The notes beneath the pieces are model-generated. The model searched no databases and had not been told where the DNA came from. It saw nothing but the letters and a program-made list of their open reading frames with translations. From NCBI GenBank assembly GCA_032433595.1, contig JASWJB010000317.1, forward strand, positions 1 to 51,266: 51,266 nt of DNA. Reading direction: 5' to 3'. The DNA comes from Conoideocrella luteorostrata (lineage: Eukaryota; Ascomycota; Sordariomycetes; Hypocreales; Clavicipitaceae). Made by a program: the position numbers and the translations under genes. Below, one piece after another: positions 22,647 through 33,467 of this stretch. The first letter of the stretch is position 1; every line of letters starts with the position of its first letter.

Positions 22647-25600
22647 ATGGCGCTTAGGAAACAGATATGGACCCTCATGTCCAAGAACTTTCGATGGCTA
22701 CTTTTCCGGCATCTGCTTCTCTGCGTGGTTATGGCCTTTCTTCTGCCCATCATTCTCGCCGCCTTCTTCAGCTTCGCCAGGAACCTCTTCGTCCCACCCG
22801 CGAAATATGGGTTTAGCCCAGTTCAGCCTGTCATGAATCTCTCCGGGGCATTCCATGCCGCCGGGCCCAGTGGTCGAGAAAAGGTGGTGCTGGTCAACAG
22901 CGGATACAGCGGAGGCAACATCGACCGCGTACTTGATAAGATTGCGACCGCTGTAACCGCCGATGCGTCCATGAAGCTTGTCAGGGTAGACAACGAAGCT
23001 GACCTGGTTAACGAATGCCGCAGCAGTTTGCGAGGAGTGACCACTTGCTTTGGTGCGATCATCATGCGCTCGTCGCCTAATGAAGGGCCGGGCGGGTTAT
23101 GGAATTATACCATCCGTACCGATGCTGCCTTCTGGAACGAGCCAGTCAAGTTCAACGTCGATAAATCCGACAACGTCCAGCAAGTCTACTTGTTGCCGCT
23201 GCAGCGGGCCGTAGACGGAGCCATCGTCAGTCTCAATGACTCCGGCTCGGATCCGCTGCGTAAAAACGATGAGTTTGCTTTCACCAGCATGACGCAGAAG
23301 CAGCGAGACAAAAAAGTCCGGGAAATCTATCAAATGTCCATCGTGAATTTTATGGCGGTTGCATTCATAGCCAACATCATTTGGATCACCTATCATCTTA
23401 CCGGCTTCATGGCTACCGAACGCGAAAGTGGCATGTCACAGCTCATCGATGCCATGATGCCAGTTCGTCAACCGTGGATGGCTCAAGCGGCTCGCATCAT
23501 TGCCCATCACCTCTCGTTTTCCATCGTTTACGCCCCCGCTTGGATCATTGGCTCTCTCATTATTCGATCCGGTGTTTTCCCCAACACCAACACCGCCATT
23601 GTACTTATATTCCACGTGCTCGCCGGGCTAGCCCTCGCCTCCATGTCCATACTCTTCGCCTCCTTCTTCCGAAAGGCGCAGCTGAGCGGCATTACCGCCA
23701 TCCTTGCCATCTTGTTACTTGGAATTCTCGCCCAGGCTTTGACTCAACCCAAGATTGGCCCAGTCGTCGTCTTGTCCGTTCTCTTCACGCCTTGCACCTA
23801 TGTCTACTTCCTCACATTGATGGCCAGGTTTGAAAGAAAACATAGAGCCACGAATTTGTTCGAAAACCCTCCGAATAGCCCCTGGGAAATGACCGGCATT
23901 GTTTTCTTCGTTATCCTCATTGTTCACATCTTTTTGTACCCACTGCTCGCCGCGGTGGTTGAGAAAAAGCTGTACGGTGTCTCCGCAAAGGGACGTAACA
24001 TGCAAATTCGCCAAAACCACGGCGACGTGCTGGGTGAGAATGCCGTTGAGCTGGACAAGATGACGAAAACCTACTACCCCAGTTTCTTTTCCCGCTTGTT
24101 CTCGTCAAAATCAAATCCTCGCAAGCCGGTTTTGGCCGTCAACGAGCTGAGCCTCCAAGCTGGACGCGGCCAAATCGTTGCACTCTTGGGTGCCAATGGA
24201 AGCGGGAAAAGCACAACACTCGATGCTATTGCGGGATTGCATCGATTGACCAGCGGTTCCGTCACAATCGATGGCAGAGGTGGACTGGGCATCGCCCCAC
24301 AGAAGAATGTTCTGTGGGATGATCTGACTGTAGAAGAGCATCTTACCATCTTCAATAGGCTAAAGTCTCCGGACGCTCGAGCTACCAGGGAGGAGATACT
24401 GGATCTTATCAAGGCTATTGACCTGTACCCGAAGCGCAAGGCTTTTTCCAAGACACTCTCAGGCGGTCAAAAGAGGAAGCTGCAGCTTGGCATGATGTTG
24501 ACCGGTGGAAGTGCAGTGTGCTGTGTTGATGAAGTCAGCAGTGGCTTGGACCCATTGTCCAGACGCAAGATCTGGGATATTCTTCTGGGTGAACGAGGCA
24601 AAAGGACTCTCATTGTAACAACTCATTTCTTGGACGAGGCGGATCTCCTTGCTGATCACATCGCCATATTATCCAAGGGAACATTACGTGCGGAAGGGTC
24701 GTCTGTGCAGCTGAAGGATCGCTTTGGCGGTGGCTATCGCGTTCATGTGCATAAGAATCCTAATGTTTCTCACATGCCTAGCGTCCAGGGTGTTCAAAGG
24801 AAGGATGCGTTTGATTTGGCAACATACACGGCTCCGAGCTCGCACCTGGCGGCGCAAGTCATAAGAACTCTCGAGGATAATGGTATCAATGACTATCGAT
24901 TTTCCGGCCCTACCATCGAGGACGTCTTCCTGCAACTTGCCGAAGAAATCAAGGATGAAGAAGCTTTCGGAGCTACCGGTGTCGGCATCGGGAAAGAAGC
25001 TGACAGCACTACTGAGAAGGATGCGTCGTCACATGATAGCTCAATCCGCGAACAACACCAGGGTCTGAAGCTTTTAGATGGCAAACGCGTGGGCCATTTC
25101 AAACAAGCCGCAATCCTCTTCAGGAAACGCCTCACAGTTCTCAAGCGCAACTGGATCCTGTATCTTGTTGCCTTCATCTTGCCCATCTTTGCAGCTGCTC
25201 TAACGTCCCTTTACGTCAGGGGAAAACCACAAACTGGTTGCACCGCAGCCGACCAAGCCTCTACATCATCAACCCAAGATGCCTTTACTCAGGTCAAATC
25301 TGATACTAAACTTGTTTTCGTTGCCGGTCCAGCGGCTAAGCTTTCTGCATCAACCGTCTCCAGTTTGCTGCAGCCAATTTTCAAGGGCTCGAGAAGTGGC
25401 GCTGCGATCGGCTCCGCCGCACTCAGGAACCTCAAATTGGTTGACTCGTTCGATGCGTGGCAGCAGTATATCAAAGACGACTATGGGAACATCACCACAG
25501 CTCTCTGGCTAGGCGACGACAACTCTAACCCTACTCTAGCTTGGGCCGCCAACTTGTTCATCACGAGCTCCATCACAGCACAGCAGTTCCTCGACGTAGT

Positions 25601-27542
25601 CCTCACCAACACGTCGATTGCTACTACATGGTCATCATTCGATATCCCCTTCAATCCCGGCATTGGCGATGCTCTCAACCTCGTCATCTATATGTGCCTT
25701 GCTCTGGCTTGCTACCCTGCTTTCTTCTCCTTATACCCGAGTAATGAGCGAAGACGGTTCGTCCGCGCCCTGCAATATTCAAATGGGGTCCGGCCATTCC
25801 CGCTCTGGGCTGCATACGTCCTATTTGACTTCATCTTTGCCCTCGTGTCTTCGGCAATTGTGACCGCTCTCTGGGCCGGTCTATCAAACGTTTGGTTCCA
25901 TTTGGAATATGTGTTTGTCGTCTTCTTCCTTTATGGTCTCGCATCAGTCCTATTTTCGTACGTCATCTCTCTATTCACGAAAACCCAGTTGAGCACTTTT
26001 GCCTGGGCAGCCGCCTATCAGGCTATATTCTTCCTCGGATACTTAATCGCATACGTGTGCGTAGTCACCTATGTGCAAGTCAACAAGATTGATTCGACTT
26101 TACTGGTTACCCACTTCGTGATTTCAGCTTTTGCGCCGATTTGCTCCGCAACAAGAGCCTTGTTCCTGGCGACTAATCTATTTTCAACCGCATGTGATGG
26201 CAACGAATTATCAACCAAACCCGGAGCACTCACTGCGTACGGTGGTCCAATCTTGTATCTGGTTATTCAGTGCATCATTCTCTTCGGACTGCTTTTGTGG
26301 TTCGATAGCGGCTCGGTTGGTTCATCTTTCCGTAAGCTCTTTGAACGCAACAAACATACCGTGGTGGATCAAGAGCTGGATCAAGAGGTGGCCAACGAGA
26401 TGACCCGAGTGGCTAGCAGCGGACAGACGGAAGATGGTCTCCGGGTCATGCACCTCACCAAGTCCTTCGGCAAAAACACCGCTGTGGACAATGTTACGTT
26501 TGGCATTAAGCGTGGCGAGGTGTTTGCTCTCCTTGGACCGAATGGAGCCGGCAAATCGACCACCATCTCGCTCATTAGAGGTGACATCAAACCGAGCTAC
26601 AAGGGTGGTGACATTTTTGTTGAAGACAAGTCCGTCTCTAACGATCTTGCCGCTGCACGGACCCACCTCGGCGTGTGCCCCCAAATCGACGCATTGGATC
26701 AAATGACGGTTAGGGAACATCTCGAGTTTTATGCACGTGTTCGTGGCATTGCTGATGTTGAACACAATGTCTCGGCTGTGCTGCAAGCCGTTGGCCTGGA
26801 AGCATTCGCATCTCGGATGGGATATGCTTTATCTGGTGGCAACAAGCGCAAGCTGAGTTTGGGCATTGCGTTGATGGGCAATCCTACCGTGGTGCTTCTG
26901 GATGAGCCCTCTTCTGGTCTCGATGCGGCGTCGAAGCGAATTATGTGGAAGACGCTTGCTGCCACAGTACCTGGACGGTCCATCCTCCTCACTACTCACA
27001 GTATGGAAGAAGCAGATGCCCTTGCGGGAAGAGCCGGCATTCTAGCACGACGCATGCTAGCCTTGGGTACGCCCGATGACTTGCGCCACCGCTTCGGGGA
27101 TGCTCTGCACGTCCATCTCGTATCCAGTACTGCTCCACGTACCACGGATGATGAAATGCAAAGAATGATTAATTGGATACGTAGCCGTCTACCATCAGCT
27201 GATGTTGAGGCAAAGACATACCACGGGCAGCTACGCTTCTCTGTCTCAGCAAGTCAAGTCATTGCCCTGGGACGACGCCGTCGACATGGTGGCAGGGAGG
27301 AAATCGTAAGTCACGACGCCGACGTAGCCCCTGCGTCTCACCAAGGCAGCGCCATTGGCCGGTTGGCCGTTCTCTTGGAGGAAAACAAGCGGGAACTTGG
27401 CATTGACCACTATAGTGTCAGTCCCACGACCTTGGATCAGGTCTTCTTGACCATTGTGGGGCAGCATAACGTCGCAGAAGAGAATTACGATGAGAAGAAG
27501 CAGAGCAAGTGGTCCAAGGTGATGAAATTTGGGACCTCCTGA
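22647..27542 (+). CDS. Full-size ABC transporter, ABCA subfamily
   Basis: An intronless gene encoding 1631 residues with two TMD-NBD halves. The first helix lies near residues 20-45 and is followed by a large non-membrane loop (about 55-235), as in ABCA proteins, then five or six helices. NBD1 has Walker A GANGSGKSTT (about 515), signature LSGGQKRKLQLG (about 604) and Walker B CCVDEVSSGLDP (about 627). A second loop-bearing membrane half (about 840-1230) is followed by NBD2 with Walker A GPNGAGKSTT (about 1297), signature LSGGNKRKLSLG (about 1395) and Walker B VVLLDEPSSGLD (about 1420). Both catalytic Glu are present, so both sites may hydrolyse ATP. ABCA proteins are mostly lipid exporters or flippases; a few act as importers. 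The substrate and membrane here are unknown. ABCA genes are few in ascomycetes compared with the drug-efflux ABCB, ABCC and ABCG types. Subfamily call rests on the extracellular-loop architecture and NBD sequence. Confidence 0.9.
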   Translation: MALRKQIWTLMSKNFRWLLFRHLLLCVVMAFLLPIILAAFFSFARNLFVPPAKYGFSPVQPVMNLSGAFHAAGPSGREKVVLVNSGYSGGNIDRVLDKIATAVTADASMKLVRVDNEADLVNECRSSLRGVTTCFGAIIMRSSPNEGPGGLWNYTIRTDAAFWNEPVKFNVDKSDNVQQVYLLPLQRAVDGAIVSLNDSGSDPLRKNDEFAFTSMTQKQRDKKVREIYQMSIVNFMAVAFIANIIWITYHLTGFMATERESGMSQLIDAMMPVRQPWMAQAARIIAHHLSFSIVYAPAWIIGSLIIRSGVFPNTNTAIVLIFHVLAGLALASMSILFASFFRKAQLSGITAILAILLLGILAQALTQPKIGPVVVLSVLFTPCTYVYFLTLMARFERKHRATNLFENPPNSPWEMTGIVFFVILIVHIFLYPLLAAVVEKKLYGVSAKGRNMQIRQNHGDVLGENAVELDKMTKTYYPSFFSRLFSSKSNPRKPVLAVNELSLQAGRGQIVALLGANGSGKSTTLDAIAGLHRLTSGSVTIDGRGGLGIAPQKNVLWDDLTVEEHLTIFNRLKSPDARATREEILDLIKAIDLYPKRKAFSKTLSGGQKRKLQLGMMLTGGSAVCCVDEVSSGLDPLSRRKIWDILLGERGKRTLIVTTHFLDEADLLADHIAILSKGTLRAEGSSVQLKDRFGGGYRVHVHKNPNVSHMPSVQGVQRKDAFDLATYTAPSSHLAAQVIRTLEDNGINDYRFSGPTIEDVFLQLAEEIKDEEAFGATGVGIGKEADSTTEKDASSHDSSIREQHQGLKLLDGKRVGHFKQAAILFRKRLTVLKRNWILYLVAFILPIFAAALTSLYVRGKPQTGCTAADQASTSSTQDAFTQVKSDTKLVFVAGPAAKLSASTVSSLLQPIFKGSRSGAAIGSAALRNLKLVDSFDAWQQYIKDDYGNITTALWLGDDNSNPTLAWAANLFITSSITAQQFLDVVLTNTSIATTWSSFDIPFNPGIGDALNLVIYMCLALACYPAFFSLYPSNERRRFVRALQYSNGVRPFPLWAAYVLFDFIFALVSSAIVTALWAGLSNVWFHLEYVFVVFFLYGLASVLFSYVISLFTKTQLSTFAWAAAYQAIFFLGYLIAYVCVVTYVQVNKIDSTLLVTHFVISAFAPICSATRALFLATNLFSTACDGNELSTKPGALTAYGGPILYLVIQCIILFGLLLWFDSGSVGSSFRKLFERNKHTVVDQELDQEVANEMTRVASSGQTEDGLRVMHLTKSFGKNTAVDNVTFGIKRGEVFALLGPNGAGKSTTISLIRGDIKPSYKGGDIFVEDKSVSNDLAAARTHLGVCPQIDALDQMTVREHLEFYARVRGIADVEHNVSAVLQAVGLEAFASRMGYALSGGNKRKLSLGIALMGNPTVVLLDEPSSGLDAASKRIMWKTLAATVPGRSILLTTHSMEEADALAGRAGILARRMLALGTPDDLRHRFGDALHVHLVSSTAPRTTDDEMQRMINWIRSRLPSADVEAKTYHGQLRFSVSASQVIALGRRRRHGGREEIVSHDADVAPASHQGSAIGRLAVLLEENKRELGIDHYSVSPTTLDQVFLTIVGQHNVAEENYDEKKQSKWSKVMKFGTS

Positions 27543-28936
27543 TCTATGTGCTATATATATTCGCACTTTGGAATAATGATGTAGGTAGGAACTTGGTCGG
27601 GCAAAGTTTGATTATATGATAGGCAGTTGCCTACTTGAATGGTGTGTGTGTGAGCGCACATACATTCATATATACATATATATATATATTTCTGTCTCAA
27701 TAAAATGGAGTTCAGCGGGTTTCAGCTCGATTTTCATACACGCATCTTTTATAGGGATAGAATTTCAATGCACTAAATTCCACACGCCCTACCAAATAAA
27801 AAGAAGAAGAAAAAAAAAGGTCATGTAAAAGGTCGTGTTATTATGTCCAGCAAGTCACGTCTAGTCATTTAGCTCCCTAACGTCGACCAAGCACCGTGCC
27901 GCCCGTAACCCAACATGCTGCTGTTGTACCCATGGGCCCCTCAAACCCTTCCTCACCTCTAATAGTTTGTCTCAATGATACAGCTAATGAATAATCCACA
28001 TGGTGTCCAAGAGTGCTCCGCGAACCCGGAACCAACAGTATGCTAAGAAAATCACGAGGAGTATCAAAGACAAGTGAGCACTGCTGATCTTCGCTGGGTG
28101 CCGTCCCGTAGATGGTGTCATCCAAGTTCACTCGTTTCTCATAATCGGGCTTAATAACTACTTTCTCCCACTAGGGCGCCATGCTCCTCTTCCTCTTCCC
28201 ACTCCTCCTCTTCCTGCGCTGCCTATTCTCCGACCTGCATCCAGCCTCAACTCCCTAGCTTTCAATTGCCATGCAATGCTCAACAAAGCATAGCAATTCG
28301 TTGGAAGAATGATTCGACTTATTCGCTGACACAATCACTCATTCAATCCAGCCTTCCGAAGGCAAAATGAGAATCAAACAAGTCCCCAAACACCAGAGCC
28401 GTTGCTCCCAACCTGCGCCCATGCGTATGCGTATATCTGTTCATGGAAAGTCGAAAGTCCACCCCGTCATGCTCCCGTCTATTGCCAACATCTCGTGGCA
28501 GAGTTGACGATGATGTATCAAAATTCGGCAAACGCCTGCTTTCTTTTATTCTGGCGTCGTGTAATCAAACTCTCTCCTCAGAACGCCATTTGCCTCGATC
28601 TCCCAATGCCGCCAAATGTTTCTTTAAAAGCACAGAACAAAAAAAAAATACCCTGACCATGCGTTGCATGAATGCGCGGTCGAAGGAAAAGATGGAATTG
28701 CTGGTCGTCATCCTCTTGGCATTCCCAGCCAAGTATAAATGGGTTATCGAAAAGCGTAAACCACGACCCATGCAGTTCTGGTTCCCTTGACGTCGCAGTT
28801 CAAATTTCGTTCATTGTGCCGTATTTGCAGAGTTCGAGACTCACGCAACAGGATTGTATCAGCAACGCAGAGTTATGCGATGCAGAAGTCGTCCCTAGTG
28901 TCGGGTTCGATTACTCTTTGGTCTTGAACTCGAGTT
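27543..28936. other. Intergenic between convergent ABC transporter and phytochrome genes
   Basis: About 1.4 kb without a supported gene, holding the 3' ends of two convergent genes. It includes a TA microsatellite (27668-27690), an A/G tract near 27800 and a pyrimidine-rich stretch near 28183-28215. Confidence 0.5.
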
Positions 28937-31900
28937 TCAGCTGACTTCCTTCGTTTCCGCAATGGGAGTTACTTCAGAGCTAGTTGCACCTTCACTCCCG
29001 TCCCTCTCTCCCAAAGCAAACCAACCGCCAGACTCCCATTCACCCTGAGTATAGAGGCAACCTTTCCTGGTGGAGATATTGTGAATCCCAGTCAACAGAG
29101 TGCTCAATCGCTTGAAATCAATCGGCTTGAGAATCCATCCATCGAAGCCAGCATCAATATAAGTCTGCCTCTTTTCCTCAACCAGAGAAGCCGACACGGC
29201 AAAAATGGGTATTCTTCGATTGGGAGCCGCAATCGCGGAGTGGCCCTTGTGTTCGTCAGACCGTTCCAGCGACCGAATTAATTTGGCGCTCGTCAGTCCA
29301 TCCACAATGGGCATCTATTTCAGCAAGTTGGTTAGTTCATTAATGAGTTTGGTTTGGAATACATGTTCCTGTACTCATGGACCTACCTGCATGTCCATAA
29401 GAATAACATCAAACTGAGGAGATTTCTCTTTGTAAACGGTCGCGCAGTCTTCTCCATTGACCGTGTGGTGGACTTCATGCCCAACCCTCTCCAATCTCTT
29501 TCGAAGTATCTTCATATTTATTGGATCATCTTCCGCCACCAGTATCGCAAGTGCCGGATCCTGGCTTAATGTGACTGCTTTCTTTCCTGGCGCCGCGGAC
29601 TGTGGTTCCTGATTTGGCAATTCGAACAAAACCCCTGACTTCTCTCCTTTCGGAATCCTCGAGGGCATTTCTGCATAGTCGTCAGGGACTTTGACAGCCT
29701 TGATCCGCGTTTTGCTATCTCGGACCTCGGCAGTACCAGGCTCTGCTCTTGAAAGAGTGGGAGAAGGCGCTTTGTGCGATACCGGACTTGTGGGGCGGCC
29801 ACCACCACCAGACGAAATTCGGGACATGGGCTGTTGGTGAGAACTTCCTACGGAGTTTTGTCGGGACATGAAGTAACCAGCTTGGTTATCGTTGAGCGAA
29901 AGAGGAGTCTGGATGGCGTCAATGAGTCGATCCGCGTCACTTTTCTGACTGCCATAACTACCCAAGCTCTCCAGGCTGCGGTGACTGTTGACGCTACCAG
30001 TTCCCCTAGACTGCCTGTCCGCCGCAGCTTGAGCAGCAAGGTTCATGTGACTTCCACGCTCAATGAGCGTGATTTCACCCTCTTGAGGGGCATTGAGGCC
30101 GGCAGAAGCGGAAGCAACAGCTCTTGCAGAGCTGGAAGCAGAAGCATTCTCCGGCACCTGTCCAGACTCTGAGGTAGGTGTATTGCCTGGCAGTAGAAAG
30201 GGCAACTGAACTACGAACCTTGAGCCTTGTCCCTCCTCCGACTTCAAGCGAAGTTGGCCATCCATGTTCCGGACCACGCGAGCCACAACAGCCAGACCCA
30301 GACCCAGTGTCCGCGTCTTGCACTTTTGGTCTTCCCCCTCTGGAGAGGATGGTTCTGGATCTGATTCTTCTGTGGTGACTTGCTCTAGGTCTTGGAATAG
30401 AGCATCCAATTGTCCGGGGCTCATGCCAACACCAGAATCAGCCACGACAAAGTCGACAAATGCTATTCCATCTCGAACCTCAGAAACAAACATCTCAACA
30501 AGAACGGACCCACTATGCGTATGTGCTACCGCGTTTGCCGTTATGTTCGACAATGCCTGTCGTACTCGCCTGCTGTCACCATGGACAAATTGAGGCAAGC
30601 CAGGATGTTTATTGACCTGATAGTCAATGCCTTTACGCTTAGCATCCACATGGAATGGATCAGTGGCTTCGTTGATACAAAGAGAGAGATCAAAGACTTC
30701 ATCTTTGATCAGGCTTTGGCCTTCTTCCGTTTTCGTGAGGTCGAGTAAGTCGTTGATCACATATATTAGCGATTTGGAGGCTGAATGAGACCGTGCGAGA
30801 TTCTCGCGTGTTTCTTGATCAAGACTGCCTTCAAGGGCAATTTCGAGGTAGTTAATGATGGCATTTAATGGTGTTCGTACTTCGTGCGCCGAATTGGCCA
30901 AAAGCAGTCGTGTGAGCTTGCTGCTTTCCAGTGCCGCCTCCTTCTGTCGCCAAACTTCGATGAATTTGCCTGTGAATATTTGTTAGCACTGTGTGGGCTG
31001 AGTCAGAAATCAAAATGTTGCAAGTCATACCGTAGACCAAGCACAAGACAGCTGCCGTCTCTAATTGCTCCTCAATCCATTCTCGGCACTTCCCAACGAC
31101 CGTTTCTTTCCATAGTTTAAAGCTCTTTCTCGGTTCTAGATAACCCGCAGTGCCGTCACGAATGGTTTTGTGGTACGGATTACCAGCCCACTTCACTTCC
31201 TTGGCTTGTCCACGACGGAAAAACACGATAAAGTCATTGCCACCGACACTGAGAGGCACATACATAAGGCCGGCAATCAGCTGAAAACCGGGGGGGTATC
31301 TTAGATCGGGAAAGTCCTCTCGAACGTCTTGTGAGGCCAAGACCGATGTGAGTTTTCTCATGCGAAGATATTCCAGCATGACCAACGCTTCTTGACTTTG
31401 CTCCATCTTACCCAGAATCTTGGTTTCACCTTTGATTGACAAAAGCCCATAGTCGGCATCAAACAGCTTCAGTAGGTCGTCGGATGATGCAATGATGTAG
31501 CCAGATGGATTCTTGTCTGTTGGGGCTGTGTTAATCAGTTTGCGAGCCTGTAGTCTTGATGCGTAAGACAGCCTTTCAATATTCCTGGAGGCGGTATCCC
31601 CAACAAGCCGGCACATCTTACGAATCGGAAATGATACTCGCATCCCATGGTCTCCATACGCATGACACGATATCAACCCCCAAAGCTCATTAAACGCATT
31701 TATGGATATCGACATGGACGACCGAACAGCCATGTTGGCCAGATACTTGAGATGAATGGGAGACATGGCTCTGAGATATGCGTGGGTCATGTCAAGTGGA
31801 ATGTCGAGGTCCTCTTTTGACCGGCATACCAGTCTCGCAGTCTCAAGGTCCCGGTCATACAAGAGGCGAACCTTGTTAACCTTGTAGAGCTCACGAGCCT

Positions 31901-33467
31901 GCCTAGGAATATCAGAGGCCGGAAAATGGAGGCCCTTGTAAAGGTCCACCGTTTGAGAAGTGTCCACCAGCTCTGTGACTACTTTGCCATTAAAAGAGGC
32001 ATCAAATTGGTATATCATGACGCGGTGGAAGCCTGTTAATTCCTTGATTATGCCAACAAGAATCTTCAGGAAAGTGTCCAAATTTGGAGCAGAAGCCAGC
32101 TGTTCCTGAACTTGAGACATTATGTCAAATACTTGCATGGCACCTTGCTCGCCTCGGCGTTTTCTTGCGCTTCGTAGGATACGGAGAGGTCTGCTCAATA
32201 TTTCTGTGCTCTCCTCTATCTCTTCAAGGGTTGGATTGGAGTGCAGAGTATCGTGAGGTATGTCAGGTGTCAGCTCATCAGCAGGCCGAAGAGGATATTG
32301 CAGGTCATCGTCTAGCTCAAACTCGCAAATAACCAGATCAGGATGTGCATTGTGTATGTGTATCGCGCACCAGAATTTGGCGCTCTTATTCGATTTCGAT
32401 GGTTTTATGGACAGGCTCAAAACTTCAGGTCCGTTGACGGCAGGGTCAGCATCCTCGTCACGAATGAAGTCGATGTGATCCAAAAGATTGTCTTGCTGTT
32501 CCTCAGTCAAAACATCAAGAAAGTTCTTCATGCGAAAAAGCTGCTGTGGGGTATGGCCGATAATTCTGCCTGAATTTTCACTAACGTAGCGTACAGAAAA
32601 GCTACCACTACTATCTTCGCGGAGAGCCATGAGGACTCCGAAGCCCTGCACAGCGCCGGGGGTGTGTATAGGTTCGTCTTCGCACTGCTGCAAGGCCTCG
32701 TCCCGTCCAGTTATGATAGCGTGGCCATCTTCCGTCTCGACATGGGTGAATCGCGTCGTCATATGTGGCAGATCGCCCAAGGACTGATTTGCGGAATTGT
32801 GGGATATACTGTCGTGGCCAACGGCTGGAGCATCGTCGCCTCTAAGCGCTCCAGATTCGGTCTCTTCTAGGAAACTCTCGCTATCTGATGCAGCAATGTC
32901 GAGGTCCACCGGTGCCACACCAACGGTACCATGACGAACCGCATCCGCCTGTATGCTGGACACAGGTCCACTCAATGCTCTTTGTCTACGTCCTGCCATA
33001 CCAGAGCCACCGTAGGGACTTGGAGACATGGGGCCGTAATCAAATCGTCTGTTATCGCCGACCGCGTGGCCACGATACGGCAATGCATGAACAGACACTC
33101 CACGGTTCTCATTGTCGGATGACTGATGCACGCTGTCGTCGGTTGTTGACGGTCTCGGGGTTCGATCTACACTAACGACTGATCGAATAGGGAAGACTCG
33201 ATCTGTTGATATATCCGACGCGGCTGATCGATGTCCAAGCTGCATTTCAGATCCAACACTCCATGGCGAAAAGGGGTCTTGCCCGCCACCAAAGCTACTT
33301 GATGGGTCGTCTAATCCCGATGACGTCTCCCCAGGAGGTAGTGCATCCTGCGTGGCTGTTGCCAGGCTCAGACTACTGAGAGAAATAGGCCCGTCTTGTT
33401 TGGACTCCTGCGGCTGCTGTGATGAAGGGGCAGACGAGTCCGCCCCTTTTCGCGGCGTCTCGTCCAT
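28937..33467 (-). CDS. fphA: Fungal phytochrome, hybrid histidine kinase (FphA/PHY type)
   Basis: Three exons encode about 1465 residues. Introns are 30970-31030 (GTATGA...CAG, 61 nt) and 29315-29386 (GTAGGT...TAG, 72 nt). The first in-frame ATG is at 33465-33467. A disordered Ser-rich N-terminus of ~240 residues precedes the photosensory core. Cys262 in QQCEDEPIHTPGA is the expected bilin attachment site, just ahead of the PAS domain. The GAF domain carries FPASDIPRQAR (about 515-525) and MSPIHLKYL (His572), the chromophore-pocket motifs. The PHY domain includes the tongue region FFRRGQ...VKWAGNPYHK. Output: HisKA with phospho-acceptor His841 (NSAHEVRTPLN), HATPase with N-box NITANAVAHT and VADSGVGMS and TLGLGLAVV glycine boxes, then a linker and a receiver domain with Asp1338 (LMDMQMPIVDG). 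All catalytic residues are present, so it should sense red/far-red light with biliverdin and feed a His-Asp phosphorelay through an Hpt protein. Fungal phytochromes influence development, stress response and temperature sensing. Confidence 0.96.
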
